Origin: Nocardia carnea
GTDB lineage: Bacteria > Actinomycetota > Actinomycetes > Mycobacteriales > Mycobacteriaceae
NCBI RefSeq assembly: GCF_029868325.1
Contig: NZ_JARWNW010000299.1
Location: forward strand, 1 to 59,730
DNA: 59,730 nucleotides
Reading direction: 5' to 3'
Part shown: positions 26,373 to 36,165 of the stretch, in pieces
Position numbering within the stretch: position 1 is the stretch's first letter
How the letters are laid out: every line of letters begins with the position of its first letter
Position numbers and translations under genes: made by a program
Notes under the pieces: model-generated
Seen by the model: the letters and a program-made list of their open reading frames with translations, nothing else
What the model was told of the DNA's origin: nothing
Databases searched by the model: none

Positions 26373-26472
26373 GACACAGCTCCTCCCGTACCGCACGGGG
26401 CGGGGCAGTTCCCGCTGGGCTCAGTGTACAAGCGCGCGTCGACCGGCTTGTTGCACGCAGCCCTTCCGGAAA

Positions 26473-26527
26473 CGCACGACGCCGGGCAAACCCACCTTCG
26501 AGAAGGGGGGCCGCCCGGCGTCGTGCG
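26473..26527 (-). terminator. Strong terminator after kgd
   Basis: Perfect 15-bp arms CGCACGACGCCGGGC and GCCCGGCGTCGTGCG enclose a loop that itself can fold (CCTTC/GAAGG). It starts ten bases beyond the kgd stop. Confidence 0.85.
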
Positions 26528-26536
26528 AATCGACGA

Positions 26537-29500
26537 TCAGCTGGTGGGCTCGAACGCCTCGTCGATGATCTCGGCCTGCTCCACCGCGTGCACCTTGCTC
26601 GAACCCGAGGACGGGGCCGACATGGCGCGGCGCGAGATACGACGCAGGCGGCCCAGGCGCTGCGGCAGCAGTTCCGGCAGGTTCAGGCCGTAGAACGGCC
26701 AGGCACCCTGGTTCGCCGGTTCCTCCTGCACCCAGGCGATATCTGTCGCGTTGGTGTAGCGCTCCAATGCCTCGTTCAACCGGAACTTCGGCATCGGGTA
26801 CAGCTGCTCCACCCGGACGATGGCGATATCGTCACGCTTACGCTTGGCCTTCGCGGCGGCCAGCTCGTAGTAGAGCTTGCCGCTGGTCAGCAGGATGCGC
26901 TTCACCGCGGCGCGATCGCCGATACCCTGTTCGTAGGTGGGTTCGTCGAACACCGAGCGGAACTTGGACTCCGTGAAATCCTTCAGATCGCTGACCACGG
27001 CCTTGTTGCGCAGCATCGACTTCGGGGTGAAGACGATCAGCGGGCGGCGGATACCGTCCAGCGCGTGCCGGCGCAGCAGATGGAAGTAGTTTGCCGGGGT
27101 GGACGGCACCGCGACCGTCATCGAACCCTCCGCGCACAACTGCAGGAAACGCTCGATCCGGCCCGAGGTGTGGTCGGGACCCTGGCCTTCGTGCCCGTGC
27201 GGCAGCAGCAGCACGACCTCCGAGAGCTGGCCCCATTTCGCCTCACCGGACGAGATGAACTCGTCGATGATCGACTGGGCGCCGTTGACGAAATCGCCGA
27301 ACTGCGCCTCCCACAGCACCAGCGCGTCCGGATTACCCAGCGAATAGCCGTATTCGAAACCAACGGCGGCGAATTCGCTCAGCGCCGAATCGTGCACGGC
27401 GAACCAGCCCGGGTTGGCGCTGTTGATGTTGTGCAGCGGGGTGTACTCGGCGGCGGTCTTGCGGTCGATGATCACCGAATGCCGCTGGGTGAAGGTGCCG
27501 CGCCGGGAATCCTGCCCGGTCAACCGGACCGCGCGACCCTCGTCGATCAGTGTGCCGAAGGCGAGCAACTCGGCGAACGCCCAGTCGACCTTGCCCTCGT
27601 AGGCCATTTCGCGGCGCTTCTCCAGCACGGGCTGTACGCGCGGATGCACGCTGAAACCGTCCGGCACATTTATGAACGCGTCGCCGATCCGCTGCAATAC
27701 CGATTTGTCGACCGCGGTGAGCACGGTGGACGGAACCTGCTGGGCATCCTCCACCGATTCACTCGGCTCCGGCGGATACTTCTCCAGCTCACGGACCTCG
27801 TTGAAGACCCGCTCCAACTGCCCCTGGTAATCGCGAAGCGCGTCCTCGGCCTCTTTCATCGAGATATCACCGCGGCCGATCAGGCTTTCGGTGTAGCTCT
27901 TACGGACGCTGCGCTTGGTGTCGATGACGTCGTACATGTACGGCTGGGTCATCGACGGGTCGTCGCCCTCGTTGTGGCCGCGGCGGCGGTAGCAGATGAG
28001 GTCGATGACGACGTCCTTGCGGAACTTCTGCCGGAAATCGACCGCCAGGCGGGCCACCCAGTCGCAGGCTTCGGGATCGTCACCGTTGACATGGAAGATG
28101 GGGGCGCCGATGAACTTGGCGATATCGGTGGAGTACTCGGTGGAGCGGCTGTTCTCCGGTGCGGTGGTGAACCCGATCTGGTTGTTCACCACGATATGGA
28201 TGGTGCCGCCCACGCGGTAACCGCGCAGACCCGACAGGTTCAGGGTTTCGGCCACCACACCCTGACCGGCGAACGCGGCATCACCGTGCAGCATCAGCGG
28301 CACGACCGAGAAACCCTCTTCGCCGTCGCCCTTGTCGAGCAGATCCTGCTTGGCGCGCACCAGGCCCTCGAGCACCGGGTCGACCGCTTCCAGATGCGAC
28401 GGGTTCGCGGTCAGCGAGACCTCGACCTCGTTGTCGCCGAACATCTGCAGATAGGTGCCGCGGGCACCGAGGTGGTACTTCACATCGCCCGAACCGTGCG
28501 TGGCGGCCGGATTCATATTGCCCTCGAACTCGGTGAAGATCTTCGAGTAGGGCTTGCCGACGATATTGGCCAGCACATTGAGCCGGCCGCGGTGCGGCAT
28601 ACCGATCACGACCTCGTCGAGCGCATGCTCGGCGCACTGGTCGATCACGGCGTCCATCATCGGGATAACCGATTCGGCGCCTTCGAGGGAGAACCGCTTC
28701 TGGCCGACGTACTTGGTCTGCAGGAAGGTTTCGAACGCCTCGGCCGCGTTGAGCCGGTTCAGGATGTACTTCTGCTGCGCCACCGTCGGTTTCACATGCT
28801 TCTGTTCCACCCGGTCCTGGATCCACTTCAGCTGTTCGGGTTCCAGGATGTGGGTGTATTCCACACCCACATGCCGGCAGTAGGCTTCGCGCAGTACCGC
28901 CAGCACATCGCGCAGCTTCATCCGTTCCTGGCCGTGGAAACCGCCGACGTTGAACTCACGGTCGAGATCCCACAGCGTCAGGCCGTGCTGGATGACATCC
29001 AGGTCGGGGTGGCTCTGGAACTTCTCCTTGACCAGGCGTAGCGGATCAGTGTCGGCCATGAGATGTCCGCGGTTGCGGTAGGCCGCGATCAGCTCCAGCA
29101 CGCGGGTGCTCTTGTCGACCCCGCGCTCCTGGATATCCTTGCGCCAGCGGATCGGCTCGTACGGCACACCCAGGCCGTGGAAGATCTCGTCGTAGAACTC
29201 GTCGGCGATGAGCAGCTTGTGGATGGTGCGCAGGAAATCACCGGATTCCGCACCCTGGATGATGCGGTGATCGTAGGTCGAGGTCAGCGTCATGAGCTTG
29301 CCGATACCCACCTCGGCGATCCGTTCGTCGCTCATGCCCTGGAACTCGGCCGGGTACTCCATGGCGCCCGCGCCGATGATCGCGCCCTGCCCCTGCATGA
29401 GCCGCGGTACGGAATGCACGGTGCCGATGGTGCCCGGGTTGGTCAGCGAGATGGTGACGCCGCTGAAATCCTCGGCGGTCAGTTTGCCGTCGCGGGCACG

Positions 29501-30328
29501 GCGGACGATGTCCTCGTAGGCGGTGTGGAACTGGGCGAAGTTCATCTCTTCGCAGCCCTTGATGGCCGCGACCACGAGGGAACGGCTGCCGTCCTTACCG
29601 GGCAGATCGATGGCCAGGCCCAGGTTGGTGTGGGCGGGGGTCACCGCGTTCGGCTTCCCGTCGACCTCGGCGAAATGCCGGTTCATGTTCGGGAAGGCCT
29701 TCACGGCCTGCACGATCGCGTAACCGAGCAGATGGGTGAACGAAATCTTGCCGCCGCGGGTCCGCGCGAGGTGGTTGTTGATGACGATCCGGTTGTCGAT
29801 CATCAACTTGGCCGGGACGGCCCGCACGCTGGTGGCGGTGGGGATGGCCAGCGACGCCGACATGTTCTTGGCGACGGCCGCGGCGGCACCGCGCAGCACC
29901 TTTTTCTCCTCGGCGGCCGACGGCTTCGGTGCGCCCGAGGTGGGAGCGGCGTTCGAGGTCGGCGCCGGGGTGGTCTTCGGCGCGCGCTGCTGCTGTGCGG
30001 TCGCGGAGGTCTTCGCCGCGGCGGTGGCGGGTGTTGCCGGCTTGGGCGCGGCAGCAGGGGTGGCCGCACCGGCCGGGGCGCCGGGGGCGGCGGCGCGGGT
30101 CTTCACGGAGGCCGCCTCGGCGGGGACGGGGGCGGAATTCACCGTGCGGGCCGCCGGTGCCGGGGCGGACTGTGTGGTGTTACCGGTATCACCGGAGGTC
30201 TCGGGGGTGTAGTCGGCGAGGAACTCGTGCCAGCTGGCGTCGACCGAGGATGGATCCTGTTTGAACTTCTGATACATCTCGTCGACCAGCCACTGGTTCT
30301 GACCGAACTGGGATTTTGAGCTGCTCAC
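26537..30328 (-). CDS. kgd: Multifunctional 2-oxoglutarate metabolism enzyme (E1/E2 fusion)
   Basis: A 1263-residue fused enzyme of the TCA cycle, found in corynebacteria, mycobacteria and nocardiae. The N-terminus QFGQNQWLVDEMYQKF is the conserved E1 lead peptide; an Ala/Pro-rich linker of ~70 residues follows. Next comes a lipoyl-less E2 succinyltransferase domain with the STYDHRIIQGAESGDFL active-site segment (H near 354). The thiamine-dependent 2-oxoglutarate dehydrogenase domain then runs to the end, with MPHRGRLNVLANIVGK and HGDAAFAGQGVV. The chosen GTG gives MSSSKSQFGQ; an ATG six codons earlier (30346) is possible. It is monocistronic with a strong terminator. Related proteins are controlled by the FHA protein GarA, which is not in this window. 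Confidence 0.96.
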   Translation of the reverse strand: MSSSKSQFGQNQWLVDEMYQKFKQDPSSVDASWHEFLADYTPETSGDTGNTTQSAPAPAARTVNSAPVPAEAASVKTRAAAPGAPAGAATPAAAPKPATPATAAAKTSATAQQQRAPKTTPAPTSNAAPTSGAPKPSAAEEKKVLRGAAAAVAKNMSASLAIPTATSVRAVPAKLMIDNRIVINNHLARTRGGKISFTHLLGYAIVQAVKAFPNMNRHFAEVDGKPNAVTPAHTNLGLAIDLPGKDGSRSLVVAAIKGCEEMNFAQFHTAYEDIVRRARDGKLTAEDFSGVTISLTNPGTIGTVHSVPRLMQGQGAIIGAGAMEYPAEFQGMSDERIAEVGIGKLMTLTSTYDHRIIQGAESGDFLRTIHKLLIADEFYDEIFHGLGVPYEPIRWRKDIQERGVDKSTRVLELIAAYRNRGHLMADTDPLRLVKEKFQSHPDLDVIQHGLTLWDLDREFNVGGFHGQERMKLRDVLAVLREAYCRHVGVEYTHILEPEQLKWIQDRVEQKHVKPTVAQQKYILNRLNAAEAFETFLQTKYVGQKRFSLEGAESVIPMMDAVIDQCAEHALDEVVIGMPHRGRLNVLANIVGKPYSKIFTEFEGNMNPAATHGSGDVKYHLGARGTYLQMFGDNEVEVSLTANPSHLEAVDPVLEGLVRAKQDLLDKGDGEEGFSVVPLMLHGDAAFAGQGVVAETLNLSGLRGYRVGGTIHIVVNNQIGFTTAPENSRSTEYSTDIAKFIGAPIFHVNGDDPEACDWVARLAVDFRQKFRKDVVIDLICYRRRGHNEGDDPSMTQPYMYDVIDTKRSVRKSYTESLIGRGDISMKEAEDALRDYQGQLERVFNEVRELEKYPPEPSESVEDAQQVPSTVLTAVDKSVLQRIGDAFINVPDGFSVHPRVQPVLEKRREMAYEGKVDWAFAELLAFGTLIDEGRAVRLTGQDSRRGTFTQRHSVIIDRKTAAEYTPLHNINSANPGWFAVHDSALSEFAAVGFEYGYSLGNPDALVLWEAQFGDFVNGAQSIIDEFISSGEAKWGQLSEVVLLLPHGHEGQGPDHTSGRIERFLQLCAEGSMTVAVPSTPANYFHLLRRHALDGIRRPLIVFTPKSMLRNKAVVSDLKDFTESKFRSVFDEPTYEQGIGDRAAVKRILLTSGKLYYELAAAKAKRKRDDIAIVRVEQLYPMPKFRLNEALERYTNATDIAWVQEEPANQGAWPFYGLNLPELLPQRLGRLRRISRRAMSAPSSGSSKVHAVEQAEIIDEAFEPTS

Positions 30329-30453
30329 AGCAGGTGTTCGCCTCATTTCGTTCTTCGCGCTGCGACGTTTGTGACGTGCCCGGCACCGGGGATCGGTGGA
30401 TGGGTACCGATACGCCCTCTGACGAGGATAGGCCCCTGTGCCCATCGGCAACG

Positions 30454-33400
30454 TCACCGACCACCGGTCTGCCCCGACCTCATAGTTGACGACTCGTGTC
30501 CTATCGAGAATATTCCTTCCGTGTTACCCGCGGCTGTCCACAGGCGGGCATACTCGCCGCCGGCCGCCAGCAGCTCGGCGTGTGTCCCGAGTTCCACGAT
30601 CCGGCCGTGTGCGACAACGGCGATACGGTCGGCGCGTGCGGCGGTCGCCAAGCGGTGCGCGACGACCACCGTTGTCCGGTTGCGCGCCAGCGAACCGGTC
30701 GCTGCCAGCACTTTCTCTTCCGCATCGGGATCGAGGGTGGCGGTGGCCTCGTCGAGGAGCAGCACATCGGGGTCGACGAGCTGAGCCCGAGCCAGGGCGA
30801 TGAGCTGGCGCTGACCGGCGGACAACCCGCGCCCGCGTTCCCCGACCGCCCGGTGCATTCCGCCGGGGAGACCGGCGATCATCTCCGCCGCACCCACCGC
30901 CCGGGCGGCGGCGGCGATCTCGGATTCGGTCGCGGATGGTTTCCCGAATGCAATGTTGCTCGCGATATCGCCGGTGAACAGGTGAGCTTCCTGCGGGACC
31001 ATGCCCAGCCGGGAGCGGTACCGGTCCAGCCGGTAATCGCGGATATCGACCCCGTCGGCCCGGACCGCACCGGAATCGGTGTCGGCGAGGTCGTAGAGCC
31101 GGGCCAGCAATTTGACGATGGTGGATTTCCCGGCGCCGGTGGCGCCCACCAGCGCCAGCGACCGGCCCGGCGCCACGGCCAGCGATACCTCGTCGAGTGC
31201 GGGGCGTTCGGTGCTCGGGTAGCGGAAGCGGACGGTGTCGAGCTCGAGGTCCCCGCGCAGGCCGGCGGTGAGCGGGTCGGCGCCGGGCGGGTCGGCTCGG
31301 ATCGACGACGGCGTGCGCAACAGTTCGCCGATCCGCCGCAGGCCGACTCGTGCCTGCTGGTAACCATCGAAGACCTGCGACAACTGCTGCACCGGACCGA
31401 ACAGCAGTTCCAGGTACAGCACGAACGCGATGAGGGTGCCGGCGCTGGTCTCGCCGGCGGCCACGGCATGCGCTCCGGTGAGCACCACGAGGGCCAGCGC
31501 CAGATCGGTCCACGACGCCATGAACGCGAAGTACAGCGCGATGGCCCGCTGGGCCCGCATCCGGCTGCGGCGGTAGCCGGCGGAGTATTCGGCGAACCGG
31601 TGCGCCGAACGCCGTTCGTACCGGTAGGCCTGGACGGCGCGCAGGCCGGCGATGTTCTCCTGGAAATCGGCGTTCACCGTCGACACCCGTTCCCGGGAGA
31701 TGCTGTAGGCCACCGAGGAGACCCGGCGGAAGATCACCGTCGCGATGATCAGCGGGGGGAGTACGCCCAGCAGCACCACGAGGGCGAGCTGCGTATCGAT
31801 CACCAGGAGGGCGAGCGCGATCCCGGCCAGCGAAAGCCCGCTCACCATGGCGGTCGACACACCGGTCTGCAGGAAGGTGGACAGCGCGTCGACATCGGTG
31901 GTCATCCGCGTCATGATCCGGCCGGACAGTTCCCGCTCGTAGTAATCCAGCCCGAGCCGCTGCAGATGGGCGTAACTGCGTATTCGTAACCCGTAGAGCA
32001 CTCGTTCGCCGGTGCGGGAGGTGAGCAGTGTGGTCGCGGCGGCCACCACCCAGCCGGCCAGGACCAGTCCCGCACCGAGGAGCGCGGTGACGGCGAGGGC
32101 GCCCGGGTCGGATCCGGCGACACCGGTATCGATGGCGTGCCGCACCAGCGGCGGGAAGCCGATTCCGATGAGGGCGTCCAGGGCGAGCAGCAGTACCGAG
32201 GCCAGGACCAGCAGGCGTACCGGGCGCAGCAGGCGCGCCAGCCGGAAATCGGGATCGGGCCGGCGCAATCGGGCGGGATCCAGCCGGGGTTGCTCGTCGG
32301 CCGCGGGCAGGCGGGCGATCTCCCGGCGCAGTTCGGGTGTTTCGCTGAGATTCGCCGCGGCGGCCATCCGGTCCCTGGATTGGGCGACCGGCAGGCGCTC
32401 GGATACGACGGCGGGGCCGCTCACCACGGTTGTTGCCGGTTCCGGCAGGCGGATCACCCGGTCGGCGTGGGCGAGGGTGGATTCGCGATGGGCGAGGATG
32501 ATCGTGGTCCGCGACCCCTGGTCGGGCAGGGCCCCGAATATGGCTGCCTCGGTCACCGCGTCCACGGCCGAGGTGGCGTCGTCGAGGACGAGAATTCGCG
32601 GCCGGGCCAGCAGTGCCCGGGCCAGCGCGATTCGTTGCCGCTGACCACCGGAGAGGGTGAGCCCGCGTTCCCCGACCACCGTGTCGTAGCCGTCGGGCAG
32701 CGCTTCGATGAAATCGTCTGCGGCGGCCTGGCGCGCGGCCTCCCGGATCTCGGCGCCGGTGGCGTCCGGCCGGCCCAGTGCGATATTGGCGGCGACGCTG
32801 GAGCTGAACAGGAACGGATCGTCGAAGACCACACCGACGGCCGCGCGCAGTTGCGCCGCGGCGACATCGGCGATGTCGACGGGCTCGGTGGCGCCTGTGC
32901 CGAGCAGCCGGATCCGACCGGAATCGGGGGCGTAGAACCGGGGCAGCAGCAGTGACAGGGTGGTCTTCCCGGAGCCGGCCGGACCGATGACCGCGACGGT
33001 TTCGCCGGGGCGTACGCGCAGGTCGAGATCGCGCAGGATCGGTTCCCCGGGGTCGAAACCGAAGGTCACCGAGTCGAGTTCGATGCCCAGCGGGCCGTCG
33101 GGAACCGGCGCCGGCTCCGGCGGGTCGGCCACCGCCGGGCCGGCGTCGATCACCTGGTACACGCGTTCGGCCGCGGCGCGGGTGAGCTGGGCCAGGATGA
33201 TCACCGACGCCATCGTTCGCGCGGTGGTGGTCATCGTCGTGACATAGGCACTGAAGGCGAGAAAGGTACCGAGGCCGATGCTGCCCTGCAGGGCCAGCCA
33301 GCCGCCGAGCGCGATCACCACCACCAGACCGGCCTGCGGTATCGCGGCCAGCGTGGGGGAGAAGCGGGCGTTGATACCGGCGGCGCGCATCCGTTCGGCG

Positions 33401-34206
33401 AACAAACGGCGCCCGTGCCGTTCCAGCACGTCGACCATGCGTGCTTCCTGGCCGAACCCCTTGACCACCCGGACCCCGGTGACCGTTTCCTCCACATGCT
33501 GGGCCAGCTCCGCCGCCCGCTGCTGGGCCGACCAGGTCGCGGCGTGCAACCGGGGCCGCATCCGGTAGACCACCGCGATCACCACCGGCACCATCAGCAA
33601 CGCCGCCGCTGCCAGCGGCGGGGACAGCCACAGCATGACCCCCGCGGCGAGCACGAACTGCAGCAGCGACATCCCCGACAGCGGTGCCATCGCCAGCAGC
33701 GATTGCACCAGCTGCAGGTCGGTGATCGAGCGGGAGACCACTTGGCCGGTGCGCAGGGCATCCTGGCCCGCGCCGTCGAGCCGTTGCAGCGAGCCCAGCA
33801 ATTGCAGCCGCAGACCGTGCTGGACATCGAGGGAGAGCTTCCCGGCGAGCATCCGCCGCCCGAACGATGCGGCGAACCGGCCCGCCGCGAGCAGCGCGAG
33901 CAGCCCCGCGACGATACCGATGACCCGGGTGGCGCCGGTGGTCGCCGAATCCACAGCCCACTTCGTGAGCAGCGGGGCCACGATCTCGGCCGCAGCTCCA
34001 GCCACCAACGCCAGCGCGATACCGGCCAGCGTGCCAGGGTAACGCCGGCACTCCGACCACAGCCTGCGGATCCACCCGGCCTGTGCGCCACCGCTGCCGG
34101 CACGCTTTGCGGTGGGCTCCGAATCGCTCATGCTCCGTCGATCGGATGGGCGTGCGGTCTCTGCGCGGTCACTTTTCGCCGCGGCATCCGGATACGAGTC
34201 GCTCAT
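30454..34206 (-). CDS. Fused double ABC exporter (two TMD-NBD halves)
   Basis: About 1250 residues contain two complete ABC exporter halves in one chain. Half 1 has six helices, Walker A GPAGSGKTT, LSGGQRQR and LVLDDATSAVD, where the catalytic glutamate is aspartate. Half 2 has GATGAGKST, LSAGQRQL and LLLDEATATLDPDAEE with the normal glutamate. The first ATP site is therefore likely the degenerate one, as in many heterodimeric exporters. Two in-frame starts (34206 MSDSYPD, 34131 MSDSEPT) are possible; 34206 overlaps the stop of a short upstream frame as ATGA. It resembles the Rv1272c/Rv1273c pair, but fused. Lipid or drug export is a family-based guess. Confidence 0.88.
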   Translation of the reverse strand: MSDSYPDAAAKSDRAETARPSDRRSMSDSEPTAKRAGSGGAQAGWIRRLWSECRRYPGTLAGIALALVAGAAAEIVAPLLTKWAVDSATTGATRVIGIVAGLLALLAAGRFAASFGRRMLAGKLSLDVQHGLRLQLLGSLQRLDGAGQDALRTGQVVSRSITDLQLVQSLLAMAPLSGMSLLQFVLAAGVMLWLSPPLAAAALLMVPVVIAVVYRMRPRLHAATWSAQQRAAELAQHVEETVTGVRVVKGFGQEARMVDVLERHGRRLFAERMRAAGINARFSPTLAAIPQAGLVVVIALGGWLALQGSIGLGTFLAFSAYVTTMTTTARTMASVIILAQLTRAAAERVYQVIDAGPAVADPPEPAPVPDGPLGIELDSVTFGFDPGEPILRDLDLRVRPGETVAVIGPAGSGKTTLSLLLPRFYAPDSGRIRLLGTGATEPVDIADVAAAQLRAAVGVVFDDPFLFSSSVAANIALGRPDATGAEIREAARQAAADDFIEALPDGYDTVVGERGLTLSGGQRQRIALARALLARPRILVLDDATSAVDAVTEAAIFGALPDQGSRTTIILAHRESTLAHADRVIRLPEPATTVVSGPAVVSERLPVAQSRDRMAAAANLSETPELRREIARLPAADEQPRLDPARLRRPDPDFRLARLLRPVRLLVLASVLLLALDALIGIGFPPLVRHAIDTGVAGSDPGALAVTALLGAGLVLAGWVVAAATTLLTSRTGERVLYGLRIRSYAHLQRLGLDYYERELSGRIMTRMTTDVDALSTFLQTGVSTAMVSGLSLAGIALALLVIDTQLALVVLLGVLPPLIIATVIFRRVSSVAYSISRERVSTVNADFQENIAGLRAVQAYRYERRSAHRFAEYSAGYRRSRMRAQRAIALYFAFMASWTDLALALVVLTGAHAVAAGETSAGTLIAFVLYLELLFGPVQQLSQVFDGYQQARVGLRRIGELLRTPSSIRADPPGADPLTAGLRGDLELDTVRFRYPSTERPALDEVSLAVAPGRSLALVGATGAGKSTIVKLLARLYDLADTDSGAVRADGVDIRDYRLDRYRSRLGMVPQEAHLFTGDIASNIAFGKPSATESEIAAAARAVGAAEMIAGLPGGMHRAVGERGRGLSAGQRQLIALARAQLVDPDVLLLDEATATLDPDAEEKVLAATGSLARNRTTVVVAHRLATAARADRIAVVAHGRIVELGTHAELLAAGGEYARLWTAAGNTEGIFSIGHESSTMRSGQTGGR

Positions 34207-34301
34207 ACCGCGTCCACCGAGCACGCAGACGGACCCGCCACGGTTATCCGTCGCGCTATCGCCTCCGGGTTCGACTCCGGCACCGGGTCCGACTCGCTCA
34301 T
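34203..34301 (-). CDS. Possible 32-residue leader peptide before the fused ABC gene
   Basis: A short frame starts at ATG 34301 (MSESDPVPESNPEAIARR), preceded closely by GGGAGGGG. It stops at TGA overlapping the ABC gene start as ATGA. Its opening codons, ATGAGCGAGTCGGA, nearly match those at the two in-frame ABC starts. It could couple translation of the ABC gene or be a by-product of a local duplication. It has no homology I recognise. Confidence 0.4.
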   Translation of the reverse strand: MSESDPVPESNPEAIARRITVAGPSACSVDAV

Positions 34302-34381
34302 CCGCCCCTCCCGTACACCCCCGCTTTCACCTGCCATCGACCATAACGACGCCCACCGACAGGGTCTTGTTCCCGAGGGCG

Positions 34382-34408
34382 CGGCCGGGCGGCCGGCGAG
34401 CCCGGCCG
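34382..34408 (-). terminator. Hairpin after the permease operon
   Basis: CGGCCGGGC and GCCCGGCCG (9-bp perfect arms, 9-base loop) lie 33 bases beyond the permease stop, between that operon and the fused ABC gene. Confidence 0.6.
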
Positions 34409-34441
34409 TGTCCACAGCGGCGGACTCCGGAGACGCAGGTG

Positions 34442-35224
34442 TCAGAGTTCCGTGCGCCTCAGCGACCACCAGCTCCAGCCGCCGATTCCCACGGTCCACA
34501 GCAGCAGCACGACGATCGCCGCGGGCGCCGGGGCCAGCAGATCGGCATCGGCGAAGGATCCGGAGAACAGTGTGCTCAGCGTGGCGGATCCGGGCAGCAG
34601 TGTCACGACACCCGGGATGCCTATACCGGCGGTGACCACCCACAGCAGGGGTTCGACGAGCAGCAGCCACCCGAGGACGGCGCCGACAGCGAGCAGCGGC
34701 GCGCGCACCAGCAATCCGATCCCCGTGCCGATCAGCGCCCAGCAGACGGCCGCGACCAGGCCGCCACCGAGAACGGCGAACAGCGAACCCGTGAACTCGA
34801 ATTTGTCCTGCCCGAACAGCAACAGGCAGAGCATTGCGACGATTTCGACCGCGAGCGCCGCGGCGAGTGCGGCAAGCCCGGTGACCAGGAATTTCGCGCC
34901 GGCCAGCTTATCGCGGTCCACGGTGAACAGGGCAGTGATCATCAGGGTGTCGTGCTGGTGTTCCCCGGCCGCGCCCGCGGCGCCGAATGCCGCGGACCCC
35001 AGCACGACGGCGAACAACGCTATGTAGAGCCCGATGGTCGCGGCGCCCGTCACCGGTTCGCCGTCCGGGTCCTGCGGGCCGGCCAGGATGGCGCTCATGG
35101 CGGGCGCCGCGATCGCCACCGCCACCGCCAGGCCGGCAAGGACCCGGGTGTAGCGCAGTGTGACCGCCTTGCGGTATTCGGAGAGCACGGGCGGAATCAG
35201 TTCCGCGGGGACGACGTCGATCAT
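34442..35224 (-). CDS. ABC-2 type permease subunit
   Basis: A 260-residue integral membrane protein with about six hydrophobic segments and the pattern of ABC-2 permeases (a long first cytoplasmic segment, then EHQHDTLMITALFTVDRDKLAGAK between helices). It should pair with the ATPase encoded just before it, whose stop overlaps this ATG by ATGA. The cargo is unknown; related bacterial systems export peptides or antibiotics. Because the partner ATPase is degenerate, real transport activity is uncertain. Confidence 0.82.
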   Translation of the reverse strand: MIDVVPAELIPPVLSEYRKAVTLRYTRVLAGLAVAVAIAAPAMSAILAGPQDPDGEPVTGAATIGLYIALFAVVLGSAAFGAAGAAGEHQHDTLMITALFTVDRDKLAGAKFLVTGLAALAAALAVEIVAMLCLLLFGQDKFEFTGSLFAVLGGGLVAAVCWALIGTGIGLLVRAPLLAVGAVLGWLLLVEPLLWVVTAGIGIPGVVTLLPGSATLSTLFSGSFADADLLAPAPAAIVVLLLWTVGIGGWSWWSLRRTEL

Positions 35225-36165
35225 CGGGAAACCCCGTACGGCAGAGAGGTGGACGGCGGCATACCGGGACCGGCCGGCCGGGATGCGGCGGCATGGGTCA
35301 GCGAGGCGAGAACACGATCGGGATGGATCCGGTCGGCCACGATCGCGTCCAGCCGGACCTCGGCGGCCCGGGCGGCCTCGACGATATCGTCCTCGGTCGC
35401 GCCGGCCACGGCGAGTTGATCGTCCGGCCGGATCACCGCGTCGGTGAAGCCGCGGGCGGCCAGGGCCGTGGCAATCGCGATCGACGACGAGGATGCGACC
35501 ACCAGCCGATCGGGGTTGCGCCGCCGCAGCCGCGCCGGGCTGCCCTGGTAGGCGACCGTCGCGGTGGTGCCGAGCACGATCAGATGGTCGGCGACCGGCA
35601 ACGCCGTGACCAGGCTCTGCGCGGTGAACAACACGGTCCCGCCGCGGCGGGTGTGCCGGCGCAGGAAACCCTGCAGCCAGGAGATCTCGGTGAGCTGCAT
35701 ACCGGCGGTGGGGTCGTCGAGGATCAGCAGTGGCGGGTCGCCGAGCAGCGCGGTCGCCAGGGCGGCGCGGGCTTCCTCCCCGGGCGTCAGCTCGTCGGGG
35801 ACGGTGCCGGCGCGCTCGGTGAGACCGGTGATCTCCAGCACGGCCGGCACCCGGCGATCGGGGTGCCCGCCGGCGGCGGCGTACACCCGCAGATGGTCAC
35901 GGACGGTGCGCCGGGGATGCAGTCCGCGGGGCGCGAGGACCGCGCCCACCGCCGAACTACCGCGCCCACCGCTCAACGTCACCGACCCCGTGGTGGGCGG
36001 GAGCAGTCCCAGCAGGGCCGCGACGATCGTCGATTTTCCGGAGCCCGGGGGGCCGACCAGCGCGGCGCAGGTACCCGCGGCGATATCGAACGACACATCC
36101 TGCGCGCCGATCTCGAAGTCCGGGAAGCGTTTGGTCATTCCCCGGACTGTGATCGCGGGCCTCAT
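35221..36165 (-). CDS. ABC transporter ATPase with degenerate catalytic motifs
   Basis: A 314-residue ATPase of the ABC-2/DrrA-like group. Walker A is intact (GPPGSGKST, 38-46). The signature loop reads LTPGEEARA (126-134) in place of LSxGxxQR, the Walker B glutamate is aspartate (LLILDDPT, D151), and the switch histidine after GGTVLFTAQ is glutamine (Q183). The C-terminal ~80 residues are a small regulatory-like domain. It is coupled by ATGA overlaps to the genes on both sides, so it is the middle gene of a three-gene operon. It probably binds ATP, but hydrolysis may be slow or lost. Confidence 0.82.
   Translation of the reverse strand: MRPAITVRGMTKRFPDFEIGAQDVSFDIAAGTCAALVGPPGSGKSTIVAALLGLLPPTTGSVTLSGGRGSSAVGAVLAPRGLHPRRTVRDHLRVYAAAGGHPDRRVPAVLEITGLTERAGTVPDELTPGEEARAALATALLGDPPLLILDDPTAGMQLTEISWLQGFLRRHTRRGGTVLFTAQSLVTALPVADHLIVLGTTATVAYQGSPARLRRRNPDRLVVASSSSIAIATALAARGFTDAVIRPDDQLAVAGATEDDIVEAARAAEVRLDAIVADRIHPDRVLASLTHAAASRPAGPGMPPSTSLPYGVSR

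Noticed and set aside
26588..29041. 817-codon plus-strand frame across kgd
   Set aside because: Antisense to the well-conserved kgd; codon shadow in a GC-rich gene.
30524..34075. Very long second frame in the fused ABC gene
   Set aside because: Alternate-frame translation is low-complexity and lacks domain motifs; the ABC frame is clearly real.
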